This document shows positions 46,436 to 58,388 of a stretch of DNA of 64,000 bases, in pieces (position 1 is the stretch's first letter; the number at the start of each line of letters is the position of its first letter). The notes below the pieces were generated by a model. It made no database searches and had not been told where the DNA came from. It worked only from the letters and a program-made list of their open reading frames with translations. Source of the DNA: Mercurialis annua (lineage: Eukaryota; Streptophyta; Magnoliopsida; Malpighiales; Euphorbiaceae); NCBI RefSeq assembly GCF_937616625.2, contig NC_065571.1, positions 11,162,501 through 11,226,500 on the forward strand, read 5' to 3'. The position numbers and the translations under genes are program-made.

Positions 46436-47007
46436 ACCTAATGAGGGAAACTGTTTAGTTTTTGCGTTTATTAGCTGAACTATCATCGATATTCTAGATA
46501 CACACACATTCATAGCCAATAACAAACTCTGATTAAATGTGACTTTGAGTATCATGTTATTAGAAGTTGGTTACTTTACTCTGTCTCCAAATTTCTGAAA
46601 CGCATTTTGTTATCTCTATAGCACCGCATTCTGTAGTTTTAAAACTCAATTTCCGTAGGATTTTGTTTTCAGATTTCAATATGACAAAGAGTTTACTGTG
46701 TATGCTGCTGTCTCAAAACTCTATTTCCACAGGAAACATTTTCCTTCCGTATAGTCCTACTTCCCTCGAATCTGACAAGTGTAGTTTTCAGCAATTAAAC
46801 GAGCCTTTCCAAAAAGGTATACATGTGTCCAGAAAAAGTATAGAAAATCGAACAGATGAAGAGATTCAATTTTCTTGTACAATTAGACATCAAAATAACA
46901 TTAATAAAACTGTTAATGTACCATATGCATCTCATTAGAAAATAAATGAATGCAAAATTAATATTGCTATCACTGCGAGAAAGTAAACATAATACTTAAG
47001 CTACGGA
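46436..47007. other. Convergent intergenic region
   Basis: Lies between cyclin-like copy B and the F-box gene. The + frame at 46567-46938 has no recognised domain and no splice or promoter support, so I leave it uncalled. Confidence 0.4.
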
Positions 47008-48538
47008 CTACGCGATTAAGATTTGGCATGTGGTTGGAAAAAAGATAAGCTTTCTGAGAGTGAGTGCCTTGTTGTCAGAACTCATTGTAGCAGAAAATGA
47101 GAGTTTTAATAGTTTCAAGAAACTTGCATTCTTGATAAAATATTCCAACACTTCCTTCTCTGCTTTATTCCCGTCGAATCCTTTCAGTTCAAATTTCTCC
47201 AGGGAGCGCAATAAGCACTTGGCCACCGATTCTTCTTTAAAAATTGCGTCACCAGGAACGGTAACACTGGTTGATTTCAAATAATCTTTAACCTGTTCAC
47301 AAAATAAATTTAGTTTCTGATACTTAATAATACTACAAAAAGATTAGTCTTCCAAACGAAATCCGGATTGACCTTTCTAGTGATGGTAAATGCTTTCAAT
47401 TTGGGAGAGGAATCGAGTAGCTTAGGTAGGATCAGCCATCCGTTTCCCACAACTGCCAGCTTTAATTGTGTCAAATTAGGAAAAGTTGGAAAATTATCTT
47501 CTTCTGATGCCTCAGCAAGAATCTGAGAAAAACAATTATGAATATTTTAAATAGCAAAACAAAGTATAAATTTAAAGATAAAAGTTTGTAAAATAGAACC
47601 TGCAGCGTTGATGCTGATAAGCTCAAAACCTTGACATTGTCAATTTCTCTCAAAAGACCAAGTACATGACTCCGATAGAAAACTGGATCTGTTCTAGGAC
47701 TAATTTTGCATTGTCCAACATCGATAGCTGCTTTAACAAGCGATGATAACCGCTCCACCTCAAACTCTTCGCTCAGGAAATCGTTGAGACGAAGATACTC
47801 GAGTTTGGGAGCTTTAATTAGCAAGCCACAGCAACTAGTCAGCGTATGCTTGCTTCGAATGACCAAACGTTTGAGAGATGATGACTGAATACGCAAAGTC
47901 TCTCCATAAAAAACTGGCATTTCTGTCTGCATTAATAATTCTTCAAGAAGTGGAGCCTTGGCTAACATTTTTTCTATAGTAAGATCATCAAAAATTATTA
48001 GACAAACAATATGAAGAACTTTGAGATTTGGAAACGGCACAGAATCGTCAATATTAACCATGAAATTAATTTTAGAACGAAGCCTTAGAATCTTGATGGT
48101 CTTACAACTAAAAAGAATTTGGGGTAATTTAAATAATGGTAACGTAAAAGGACCATTCTTTATGCTTAAATCAAGCTCCTCAACATTTCGCCTAATCGCA
48201 GCGCAAATATATTGTTTTACGTCTTCATGAGGTAGTTTCTCGAAGCGAACTTTTAAACTTTTAAGGGGGCCACGACGATGAAGCAAGACACTCTCTACGA
48301 ATTTTCCGAAGCAATCTAGGCGATCAACACGGACTAAACTATCGTCCAAACTGAAACTGGAAAGACACATCGACCAAGCCTTACGCCATCTTTTGGACAG
48401 AATACTTGTTCTCACAGCATGTTTTGTTTCCAGATGTGACAATATATGACGAACAATATCATCTGGCAAGCTGCTTATTATGTCTCTATTTGGTTGTATT
48501 GGTGTTGTCGTTGAACGTGTAATGGAAAATTTCGCCAT
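47008..48538 (-). CDS. F-box/LRR protein with C-terminal FBD domain
   Basis: Three exons on the - strand, all phase 0: 47600-48538, 47373-47522 and 47008-47292, about 457 residues, typical of the plant F-box/FBD/LRR family. The F-box lies at about 18-65 (ISSLPDDIVRHILSHLETKH, then SILSKRWRKAW). Leucine-rich repeats follow (about 90-380), including PFPNLKVLHI and APLLEELLM. The FBD region is at about 370-450 (CLLRSLEKFELKGFDG and AEKEVLEYFIKNA). Such proteins act as the substrate-recognition subunit of SCF ubiquitin ligases, binding SKP1 through the F-box. The target is unknown. The start is the first ATG in frame. No break is seen. Confidence 0.88.
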
Positions 48539-48903
48539 TAGAGTTGTAAAATGAGTAATTAGGGCAGCCCTGTCGACTTGAATACGTTAGTGAAAGTCTC
48601 TGAATAGAACTCTTTGGATCTAACTCGAACAACTTACTTAGAGAACAAGTCTAAATACAACTCTTTTTGTAAGATAATATAATTATGAGATAATTATGTT
48701 CCAGTACTCACTCTTTTTCCAAATTTCTAATTAGCAACCCACAAATTATTAATTTTTTAAAATCATTCAGATGATTTCTAGTATAATATATCAAGTATAC
48801 TATTACATACTTTTAACTATCGTTTAAAAATAAAATCAAATCAAGAAGATATTAGTCTATGAGCATGCTTTAATATTTCAAACATTGGGTTTTAAGTAAC
48901 CTT
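48539..48903. other. Upstream region of the F-box gene
   Basis: A+T-rich, no gene. It holds the promoter of the F-box gene and the downstream flank of the kinase pseudogene. Confidence 0.4.
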
Positions 48904-50147
48904 CTACCGTGCTTCCAGACATGTATTACTCATTTCATTTACTGATTGTGATTCATTCCTACTCGATGAACAATCTGATTCGGGCATATTCCTTTCTGTG
49001 AAAAATCCGGGCTGTTTCGGGTTCGGCAAAGCATCCTCTGTTTTTCTTCCCACTTACTATTTCTAGTACTAATACGCCGAAGCTAAAGACGTCGGATTTC
49101 ATCGAGAAAAGCCCATCGACTGCATACTCCGGAGACATATAGCCACTGTCAAATATCATTGTCAGCTATGCAACTCGTAAACAAGAATGCTGAAACAAAA
49201 AAACGCCAAAATAGAAAACAGGCTAATCTACTTTTGTTTATAAAAATAAGTTAAAAATACATATATAGTTACAGAGTTTTAGAAGGTTTGTGGAAACATA
49301 AATGAAATGCTGAAATGTTGGACTCAAAAAAAATTTCGTGCCACATAAATCCCCGGAATTTGACATAAAATTTGAGGTATATATACTTACAATGTTCCTG
49401 CCACTTTATTTGTATTTGCTTCTGTCTGGTCTCCACCGAATATTCTTGCCATACCGAAATCTGAAATATTTGGGTTCATATCCTTATCTAACAAAACATT
49501 ACTGGCTTTGAGATCTCTATGAATAATTCTCAGTCTCTGAGTCTTGATGAAGATACAGAAGTCCTCTTGCTATTCCATCGATAATGTGGGCGCGTTTATC
49601 CCAATCCAGAAATTTGATTCTCATTTCATCTGCACAATTTTATGCATAAATTTGAATTACAACAGAAAGAGAATAAAGATTTTGCTTAAATGAGAAAAGG
49701 ATCGAACCAAATATGAAAAAGTCTAAGCTCTTGTTTGGCATGAATTCATAGACCAACATCTTCTCATCTCTCTGAATGCAGCAACCCAAAAGTCTAACAA
49801 GATTTCTGTGTTGAAGTTTAGAGATCATGATGACTTCATTTTTGAATTCCGTCGGTCCTTGTCCGGAACTTTCCGAAAGCCTTTTAACGGCAATTTCTCT
49901 CCCATCTATCAATATACCCTGTAAAACCATTGGTGTACACAATTAATTAAGATCATCTATATGTCACTTGGTTGCATAACTTGTATATTACCTTATAAAC
50001 ACGTCCAAATCCGCCTTGTCCAAGCTTGTTTAGACTTGAAAAGTTATCTGTGGCTTTCATTAGTGTGCTCAAATCAAATATTGGTAACTCCATGTCTTCC
50101 TTAGTTTCTTTGTTTTCGTGATCGTTTATATAGTGGCTTATTGTCAA
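48904..50147 (-). pseudogene. S-receptor-like kinase pseudogene (kinase part only)
   Basis: Remnant exons on the - strand include the juxtamembrane and glycine-loop exon (50147 to about 49994, [17 protein letters not shown]), the AVKRL exon (about 49712-49922, [13 protein letters not shown]), the catalytic-loop exon (about 49400-49632) and the [11 protein letters not shown] exon (about 49033-49145). The catalytic exon carries a one-base insertion near 49541 that throws the HRDLK stretch out of frame and gives a stop. The last part is a deletion joining NRG directly to the tail (PKQPGFF equivalent) out of frame, so LLCVQ...RP is lost. No ectodomain or membrane exon precedes it; the Copia element at 50286 lies where they should be. 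It resembles the gene at 60383-63919 more than copies 1-3. Confidence 0.85.
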
Positions 50148-50285
50148 TCCTGAAATGTCAGCATGACTTATAGCTAGCCATTACGAAAATAAATGTTGAA
50201 ACAAAAAATGCTGAAACAGAAAATGGCAGGAACGATATTTTCTATAAGAATAGGCTATAAATATAAAATTTCAGAATCATATACA

Positions 50286-51021
50286 TGTTAGAAAATAATT
50301 AAGTGTTAGTGTGCTTAATTTAACACAAATATACATATTAATTAAGGTATTCAAACATCATTATATAACTTGACACATCATTGATTAAGTGTCAAGTATA
50401 TAATGTATTATTGACACATTATGATCAATGTGTCAAATATACAATGTATATTTGACACATAATGTATATAGGTGTTATATAATTAACCCACATCTTGACA
50501 CATAATTGTGATCCAATTAAATTAATAAAAATTAATATTATGTGGATTAATCTCATCCGTTGATTTGGTTATGTGATGGACGTACCGGATTGAATTAAAA
50601 TGTCTATAAATAGAATGGAAATTGGTCCTCTCTCTACCACACCAAAAACACATCTCTAACTCCATCTAAAGAGTGTGATTAAGAAATTAAAAAGGTTAAG
50701 GGAGAGAAATCAACTTCTCGTTAATGGCTTCAAGTGGAATTTCTCTTGGAAATTCAAGTAAGTTTTCTATCAATATTTATTTACGGTATTATGAAATTAT
50801 TTAGTTTTAAAGATCCTTAGGGCTTACGTTAATGATGTCTTGTTAATGCAAAACATAGCAAGTCGTATTATGCGGTTAATTACATATAGTTAAAATTCTG
50901 TCTAAGGAGGTTGGTACTTAAGTGGTCCGCTCGTGACCCTCCAATCTTTCCTGGGAATTTTTCTACTGTAATTTTATCTGACATAATACGTGACTCGTAT
51001 AATTGTTTGCATTATCTAACA
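50286..51021 (+). repeat. 5' LTR
   Basis: 736 bp, TG...CA. Contains alternating direct and inverted tgacacat/atgtgtca words (50365-50470), a TATA-like tctataaatag at about 50612, and a splice-donor-like cttggaaattcaagtaagt at about 50748-50766 in the leader. Confidence 0.9.
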
Positions 51022-51229
51022 AGTGGTATCGGAGCGCATGGTTGAAAAACTAAATAATTTATGTACATAATAGATTTATATATAATTGATAGGTTTATGA
51101 ATTTATGGTTGAATTTACATATAAAACATAAAGTTCATGATAGTAATTTAATTTAATTTTTGGTTTATGATGAGAATAATGAATTATAATTTACATGCGT
51201 TTTATATGTAAATAAATATATTAATTGTT

Positions 51230-51510
51230 ATAGTTTAAAGTTACCAAAGTAACTTAAACTAGAATGAATTTTACGTATATAGTAGTTACCAAAGTAACTT
51301 AAACTAGAATGAATTTTACGTATATAGTTTAAAGTTACCAAAGTAACTTAAACTAGAATGAATTTTACGTATATAGTTTAAAGTTACCAAAGTAACTTAA
51401 ACTAGAATGAATTTTACATATATAGTTTAAAGTTACCAAAGTAATTTAAACTAGAATGAACTTTACATGTATAGTTTAAAGTTACCAAAGTAACTTAAAC
51501 TATAATGTAT
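51230..51510 (+). repeat. Tandem repeat of about 58 bp in the retroelement leader
   Basis: Five to six copies of a unit containing agttaccaaagtaacttaaa and ctagaatgaattttacgtat, with the palindrome gttactttggtaac inside each. It lies between the primer-binding site and the gag remnant. Confidence 0.85.
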
Positions 51511-52093
51511 TATAATGATGAAAATACCATAATAATGTATAATGTTTGATAATCGATAAAAGTTAAGAATTTATCCAAAGATAAATTATTATTTTATGAT
51601 TGTTGAACAATATTGGGATATATTATTATTGTGGTTAAATATATTTAATTATCCAAAGATGGTAAATATATTTAATTAAAATGTGATAAATATCCATTAT
51701 GTTTATATATATGGTATTTAATGTATGTTGTAGTGTCTACCCAAAGGAGACCTATTTTATGAATATATATAATTTAAAGTATGTTGTAGTATCTACCCAA
51801 AGAAGAACTACTTTATGAATTTTTTTACTGAATCTATATTAATTGTGAGCTTTATGTTAGAAATTCGATTGTTGCAATTCATTCACATGCATCATCTATT
51901 ACTGTCATTAATGGTACAAACTTCTCTGGATAATTACTTAAGCAAGTTGATTTCCGTTTAAACTCCATGGATCTCAACTTAGCATTATTGGAAGTTAAAC
52001 CCGCTACTATTATTGATTTAAGTAGTAAGGTTAAGAAGTTATACCTTAAGGCATGAGAACGCAGTAATAGATTATGTTTAAAGTTTTTTTTGA

Positions 52094-55000
52094 ATGACAA
52101 TTGCCAACAACGTTAAGTCTACTATTCCACAAACAAAAAATGCTAAACAATTTCTAGCATTAGTGCAAGAATGTTTTCGTTCTGCTTTTAAGTTTCTCGA
52201 TGGTACATTAATAGAAAAGTTCATGATCATAAAGTATGATGGGTCAAAGAGCATGAAAGATCACACCATCGAGATAATTAGTATTGCTGTAAGACTTAAG
52301 TCCTTGAGATTGACCGTGAAAATTCTTTTTTAAATGACAATTTATGTTAAACTCACTTTCTCCTGAATATGGGCCATTTCAAATTAATTATAACATTATA
52401 AAAGATAAGTGGGATATTAATAAATTGGCCGGAAGACTTGTTCAGGAGGAAACGAGATTAAAAACTTAAAGGAATCACATGGTCAATCTTGTGGTTCAAG
52501 GAGCTAAAAAAAAAAGAATGAAAGTCAAAGCCAAAGAGTTTAAGAAAATCAAAAGGCCGTCTAATGTTTCTCAGGCCGAAGAAAAGGAACGAAAGAATGA
52601 TAGATGTCATTTCTGCAAGAAAGAATGACACTATCAGAAAGATTGCTTAAAACGCAAAGCTTGGTTCGAAAAGAAAGGTATCTTTCATTATGCTTCTCCG
52701 ATTTTCGAATCAAACTTAACTAAAGTTCCTAATAATACTTGCTGGCTTGATTCTGGTGCTACTACTCATATGGCTAATATGATGTAAGGATTTATTACAA
52801 TCCAAACTACAAACTCAATTAGTGACTTTCTATTTATAAAAAGTTGCATAAAGACATCGATTGAATAAATTGGGACTCATTGTCTAATCTTGAATAATGA
52901 CTATCAATTAGACTTATCGGAGACCAATTATGTACATTCAATCAGTGGAAACCTAATTTTGTTTCTACATTAGACGTTTGTAGTTTTAATGGCAAATTTC
53001 GATCTAATAATTTTAGTTTGTTCAAGAATTTTAGATTTATTAAATCTAATTTTCTTATTAATAATCTATACAAACTAAAATTTGATTGTATTGTTGATGA
53101 ATCCTTGCTCATTATAAACAGCAGTATTAGACTTACAAGTAGCATAATGAATGAAGAATTCTGCGTATTTGTGGCATAAACGTTTGGATCATATATTCAA
53201 ATTTGAATTTTATTGATCTTGAAATATGTGTGGGTTGCATTAAAGTTAAGCAAACCAAATATTTCAATAAAAGAGCCACAAGAAGCACTCAGCTTCTTAA
53301 AATTATACACACACTAATACTGACACTCCGACTATTAATGAAGAAATATATTTTATCACTTTTATTGATGTACATTATGGTAAATCTGTTTGCTTCATGA
53401 AAAATCTCAATCAGTAATGCTCTTTAGGCATACATAAAGAAAGATTGAGAGACAATTAGATAAAAAGGTGAAAAATATAAGATATAAAAGAAGTGGTGAA
53501 TATTATAGAAAATAAAATGAGTCTGGAAAGTGTCTTGGTCAATTTTTAAAATTCCTCGAAAGTTATTACATATGTGCATAATACACTATGTTAGGCACAC
53601 CTCAATAAAATGGTGTTGCAGAAAGGAAATAATCAGATTTTAAATGGATATGGTTAGGAGTATGATGAGTAACTCCTCTTTACCCAAATTTTTGTGGATG
53701 TATGCTCTTAAAACCGCAACATGTTTATTAAATAGGGTTCCTAGTAAGGCAGTTCAAAAGACTCCTTTTGAATTGTGGACTGGAAGGAAACCTAGTTTTC
53801 GACACCTGCATGTTTGGGGTTGTCCAGCGGAAGTAAGAATTTATAATCCACATGAAAGAAAATTAGATTCTCGAACTGTTAGTGGTTACTTTATTGGTTA
53901 CCCAGAGAAATCTAAAGGGTATATATTTTACTGTCCAAAATATAGTCCGAGGATTGTTGAAACCGGAAATGCAAAATTTATTGAGAATGATGATGTTAGT
54001 GGGAGTAATGAACAACAAAGTATGGAGATAAAGGAAGTTAAAGTAAATGTCCCATTATATATGGATATTCCTTCATCTATTACTTTGCCGAATGTTGTTT
54101 CTGATGTTGAAAGAAACAATAATAACATTGAACAACATTCGAATGAAGAACCATCCCATCAAATAACTAACTCACAAATGACTATTGCAAATGAACCACA
54201 AGAAATAGTAGTAAGAAGATCTCAAAGGGAAAGGAGATCAGCTATTTCAAATGATTATGTGGTATATTTGCAAGAGTCAGATTTTGAAATTAATGAGGAT
54301 CCGGTTTCATATTCACAAGCCATTAATAGTGCTGAATCTGATAAATGGATCGATGCTATGAAAGATGGGTTGAAATCTATGAAGCAAATATTGTTTGGGA
54401 TCTTTTAAAATTGCCACCAAATTGTAAAAGAGTCGGATATAAATGTGTCTTTAAGACAAAGCACGACTCGAAGGCAATAATAAAAGATATAAAGTCAAAC
54501 TTGTTGCTAAAGATTATACTTAAAAATTAGCATTGATTATAAAGAGGATTATCTTCCGTCACAAAGAAAGATTATTCCACTAGTAGCTCCTTATGACTTG
54601 GAGTTTACATCATGAATGTGAAAATAATCTTTATAAATGGTCATTTAGAGGAGGAAGTTTACATTGATCAACCCAAAGGTTTTTCCATGGAATGTGAAAG
54701 TCAAAAAGTGTGTGGAATGAATCAAATCAATCAAAAAGTTTAAAAATCAATATATAAACTTAAATAAGTTTCACAATAATGGTATATTAAGTTTAATACC
54801 ATTAGTACATCTTTTGATTTAAAAAAATGATCTTAATTGATGCATATATCAAAAGATTAGTGAAAGTAAGTTTATATTTTTGATTTTGTATGTTAATTGA
54901 TAATGATTTGGGTATATTGTCTAAAACTAAAGAATTATATGCTCACATGTAAGAGATCCAATGAACTAAAGCTGATTGGATATTAAGATTCAGATTTTGG

Positions 55001-55253
55001 TAGATACATTGATAGTAGAAAGTCCACATTTGGTTATGTGTTTCTGTTAACAGAAACATCACTATCGTGGAAAATTGTAAAACAAACTATCATTGCTTCA
55101 TCCATTGTGAAAGCAAAATTTATAGCATGTTTTGAAGTTACAAATCATGCATTATGGATGTGGAATTTTATTTCAGGACTTGGGGTTGTCGACGCCATTA
55201 CCAAGCCGCTGAAAATTATTGATTCCACAATAATGTTCTTCTCTAAAAAATGA
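52094..55253 (+). pseudogene. Decayed Copia gag-pol
   Basis: Fragments in several frames keep family order. There is a gag-like stretch (52094-52333, with IKYDGSKSMKDH), then a zinc-knuckle remnant near 52610 in which the Cys-His spacing is interrupted by a stop (CHFCKKE followed by TGA). A protease-like LDSGATTHM follows near 52750, then the longest open piece, an integrase C-terminal part (53644-54408, with LKTATCLLNRVPSKA and GCPAEVRIYNP). Degraded reverse transcriptase and RNase H pieces run to about 55253 (ESTFGYVF-like). Many frameshifts and stops rule out a functional product. Confidence 0.85.
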
Positions 55254-55433
55254 CAAATATATGAAAGGTACCAATCATATGGAATTAAGGTATTTTATTG
55301 TTATAGAGAAGATTCAGAAACAAAGAGTGTTTATTCAGTACATTAGTACTGTACTTATGAATGCGGATCCTTTAAAGGCTTACAACCAGAATTGTTTGAG
55401 AAACATATCCTAAGGATAAATTTTGGTTGTAAT

Positions 55434-55434
55434 A

Positions 55435-55467
<33 letters not shown>
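55434..55467 (+). repeat. (GAT)n microsatellite
   Basis: About eleven GAT units in the retroelement 3' region. Confidence 0.9.
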
Positions 55468-55815
55468 GATTATGTGATAACACTCTGAGCTCTATTATGT
55501 GTTTCTGATATACATTTACGATTTCCTGTTTCTTATGTTAGTATACGCTTATGATTTAAACGATAAACAGGAAAGTCATTAATTGACATTATCGTGGACC
55601 ATTATGACATTTTGAATGTATTTAAGTATCGATATGATATGACAAATTATAAGTGTTGTAGTATATGGAAGGAAGTGTTCGACTAAATAGGACATAACCG
55701 CCATAACTCACACTGAACGACTTTCATATTATATATTATGATGAAATCATAAAGAGATTAATCATTATGAATACGATAAGATTTTTATTAATTTTAATCG
55801 GATCAAGTGGGAGAA

Positions 55816-56551
55816 TGTTAGAAAATAATTAAGTGTTAGTGTGCTTAATTTAACACAAATATACATATTAATTAAGGTATTCAAACATCATTATATAACT
55901 TGACACATCATTGATTAAGTGTCAAGTATATAATGTATTATTGACACATTATGATCAATGTGTCAAATATACAATGTATATTTGACACATAATGTATATA
56001 GGTGTTATATAATTAACCCACATCTTGACACATAATTGTGATCCAATTAAATTAATAAAAATTAATATTATGTGGATTAATCTCATCCGTTGATTTGGTT
56101 ATGTGATGGACGTACCGGATTGAATTAAAATGTCTATAAATAGAATGGAAATTGGTCCTCTCTCTACCACACCAAAAACACATCTCTAACTCCATCTAAA
56201 GAGTGTGATTAAGAAATTAAAAAGGTTAAGGGAGAGAAATCAACTTCTCGTTAATGGCTTCAAGTGGAATTTCTCTTGGAAATTCAAGTAAGTTTTCTAT
56301 CAATATTTATTTACGGTATTATGAAATTATTTAGTTTTAAAGATCCTTAGGGCTTACGTTAATGATGTCTTGTTAATGCAAAACATAGCAAGTCGTATTA
56401 TGCGGTTAATTACATATAGTTAAAATTCTGTCTAAGGAGGTTGGTACTTAAGTGGTCCGCTCGTGACCCTCCAATCTTTCCTGGGAATTTTTCTACTGTA
56501 ATTTTATCTGACATAATACGTGACTCGTATAATTGTTTGCATTATCTAACA
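55816..56551 (+). repeat. 3' LTR
   Basis: 736 bp. I found no difference from the 5' LTR when comparing line by line. Confidence 0.9.
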
Positions 56552-56617
56552 ATACATACAGTTTAATGTCCAAATTAAATAAAACTATTAAATATTTTTA
56601 ATATAAGTTAATTTTAT

Positions 56618-56644
56618 CCGCGCAACGCGCGGGCATCGATCTAG
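56618..56644 (+). mobile_element. Helitron 3' terminus (remnant)
   Basis: The hairpin ccgcgc-aac-gcgcgg, then gcatcgat and CTAG followed by T, is the same terminus as in the Helitron ending at 9787, with one change in the final spacer. No matching 5' end is visible nearby; the retroelement at 50286-56551 lies on its 5' side, so the element may be truncated. Confidence 0.65.
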
Positions 56645-56651
56645 TTTTATT

Positions 56652-58303
56652 AGTTTGTGTGCTGAATTTAATAAAAAAATCACATGTATTTATTTAATTT
56701 TTTTATTGAAAAGTTATGACCCTGTTAATTATACTAGATCTGTTGATTTTAATAAATATAAATATATAGATATATATAAAATAATGTCATAAATATACCA
56801 GTACATGTATAAAAATATATGTGTTTCTTAAAAACATTAAAAATATTAAATTCTATGATACAAAATAGTACGATATATTATATGTACATAAATACAAAAT
56901 TGAAAATCTTTTAAGTTTTTTAAGTAATGTCGATATTTTTTTAAATAACACTCTAAAATAGTTGGATAAATAAAAAAATCAAAAAATAAATAAAGTTGCT
57001 GAAACTTAAAATTTTATATTAAATAACTATATAAGATTAAAGAGTTAAAAAGTAAACAGTGTTAAAAAATTTAAAAGTGAATAATTTAAAATGAAGAATA
57101 AGTGATTGTTAAGAGCAAAATGGGCATTTATAAATTAAAAAGGTGAAAGTGGAGTCCAATTATCAATATATGGAGTGCAAAAATCCCTACCTATATTTTT
57201 CTGGATTAAAAAGTTTTACGGTTACTGATTTATATGCTTTTTACAATACAATTATTCTTGTTTTATTTGTTTATACTTTAATAATTAAATTTTCATTTCA
57301 ACACGAACAGAGCAATGAAGATAAAAAACTGTAAGCTTTTTTTGAGTTTTATTTAAATTGCTGACCTCTTGTTACTAGTCTATGTAACAATAAATATTAA
57401 GACTTGTAAAAAAAAAAAAAAATCAGTTATTAAAATGTAACAACTCAAATGATAATAACAGCAATGTAAAAAGCCTAAAATATTTCTTACGGGTCTTACT
57501 ATCATTTACGTGAATACCCTAATTAAGTAGAATGTTTATAACCACAAATTTGATGAGTATTGGCCAGTTCGTTCATCATAACCCTCAATTACTATCAACT
57601 CTTAAAATTTAGAATTACTGCAGTGAAAAATAGTTATCGTCGTTATTCTCCAACGCATTATTATGAAACTTTTGTAGCAGGAAAATAGTTTTTAATTAAT
57701 AATGAATAAACAGAACTTTAGAGTTGAGAAAATAATTTCTGATTACCTGGAATCTTTATTCATCCACCTATTTAGTAGGAAAAATTACTTGACTATATAA
57801 TATTAAAATATTAAAAGAATAAGATAATAAAATATATTTTTTTTGTTTTATAAATTAAAATTTAAAATACATTTATTTTATATTTTACTATTATATAATA
57901 GCCAAAAAAGGAAACAAACCCAGATAAATTGAGAAAGTATTTCTTATATAATAATTCATAAAGATTTATAAAAAAAGAAAAATTCATAAATCAGATTGTT
58001 GTTTTAGAGATATACATCATATATAAGAGATAACAATAAAAAAACGAAATACTCTAACATCTACCCGGAGAAGTAGACTTTTAGTAAGATTAAAATTCAA
58101 ATTTTATAACAGAATCTTTATTTTATCTACTAGATAAATTTTCTCTAAGATTGTGTTTCTAGATGTCGGATTTCAAATTTAAATTTAAAGTTACTAAACC
58201 TTATTTCATTCGCTGGTCACCGTTGGATGGATTTCTATAACTTTGATCCAATGGTTAATCGAACAAAGTAAGCTAAATAAGCTAAACTAAGTGTAGAATT
58301 CCC
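56652..58303. other. AT-rich intergenic DNA before the NAC gene
   Basis: No gene. The 57143-57334 open stretch is unsupported. I see no bounded element. Confidence 0.4.
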
Positions 58304-58314
58304 TTATATATAAA
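58304..58314 (+). promoter_or_regulatory. Probable TATA box of the NAC gene
   Basis: ttatatataaa about 75-85 bases upstream of the ATG at 58389, in the expected orientation. Confidence 0.45.
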
Positions 58315-58388
58315 TAATTAATCCATTCCTTAGGTTGCTTAAACTTTTAAATCTCTTTGAACTCGGTTTCGTTTTTCACAGCTGTATT

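Larger units (their letters stand above)
50286..56551 (+). mobile_element. Copia element with identical LTRs and decayed interior
   Basis: A 6266-bp element. LTRs 50286-51021 and 55816-56551 (736 bp each, TGTTAG...CTAACA) appear identical by eye. The exact 5-bp target duplication ataca lies at 50281-50285 and 56552-56556. The primer-binding site tggtatcggagcgc follows the first LTR (51024-51037), and a purine tract (aagtgggagaa) precedes the second. The interior holds decayed gag and pol fragments. It lies immediately upstream of the kinase pseudogene. Confidence 0.9.

Noticed and set aside
46567..46938. Separate gene on the + strand
   Set aside because: No recognised domain, no splice or promoter support, and typical chance composition.
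51230..51510. CRISPR-like repeat array
   Set aside because: Units are direct tandem copies without unique spacers, inside a plant retroelement.
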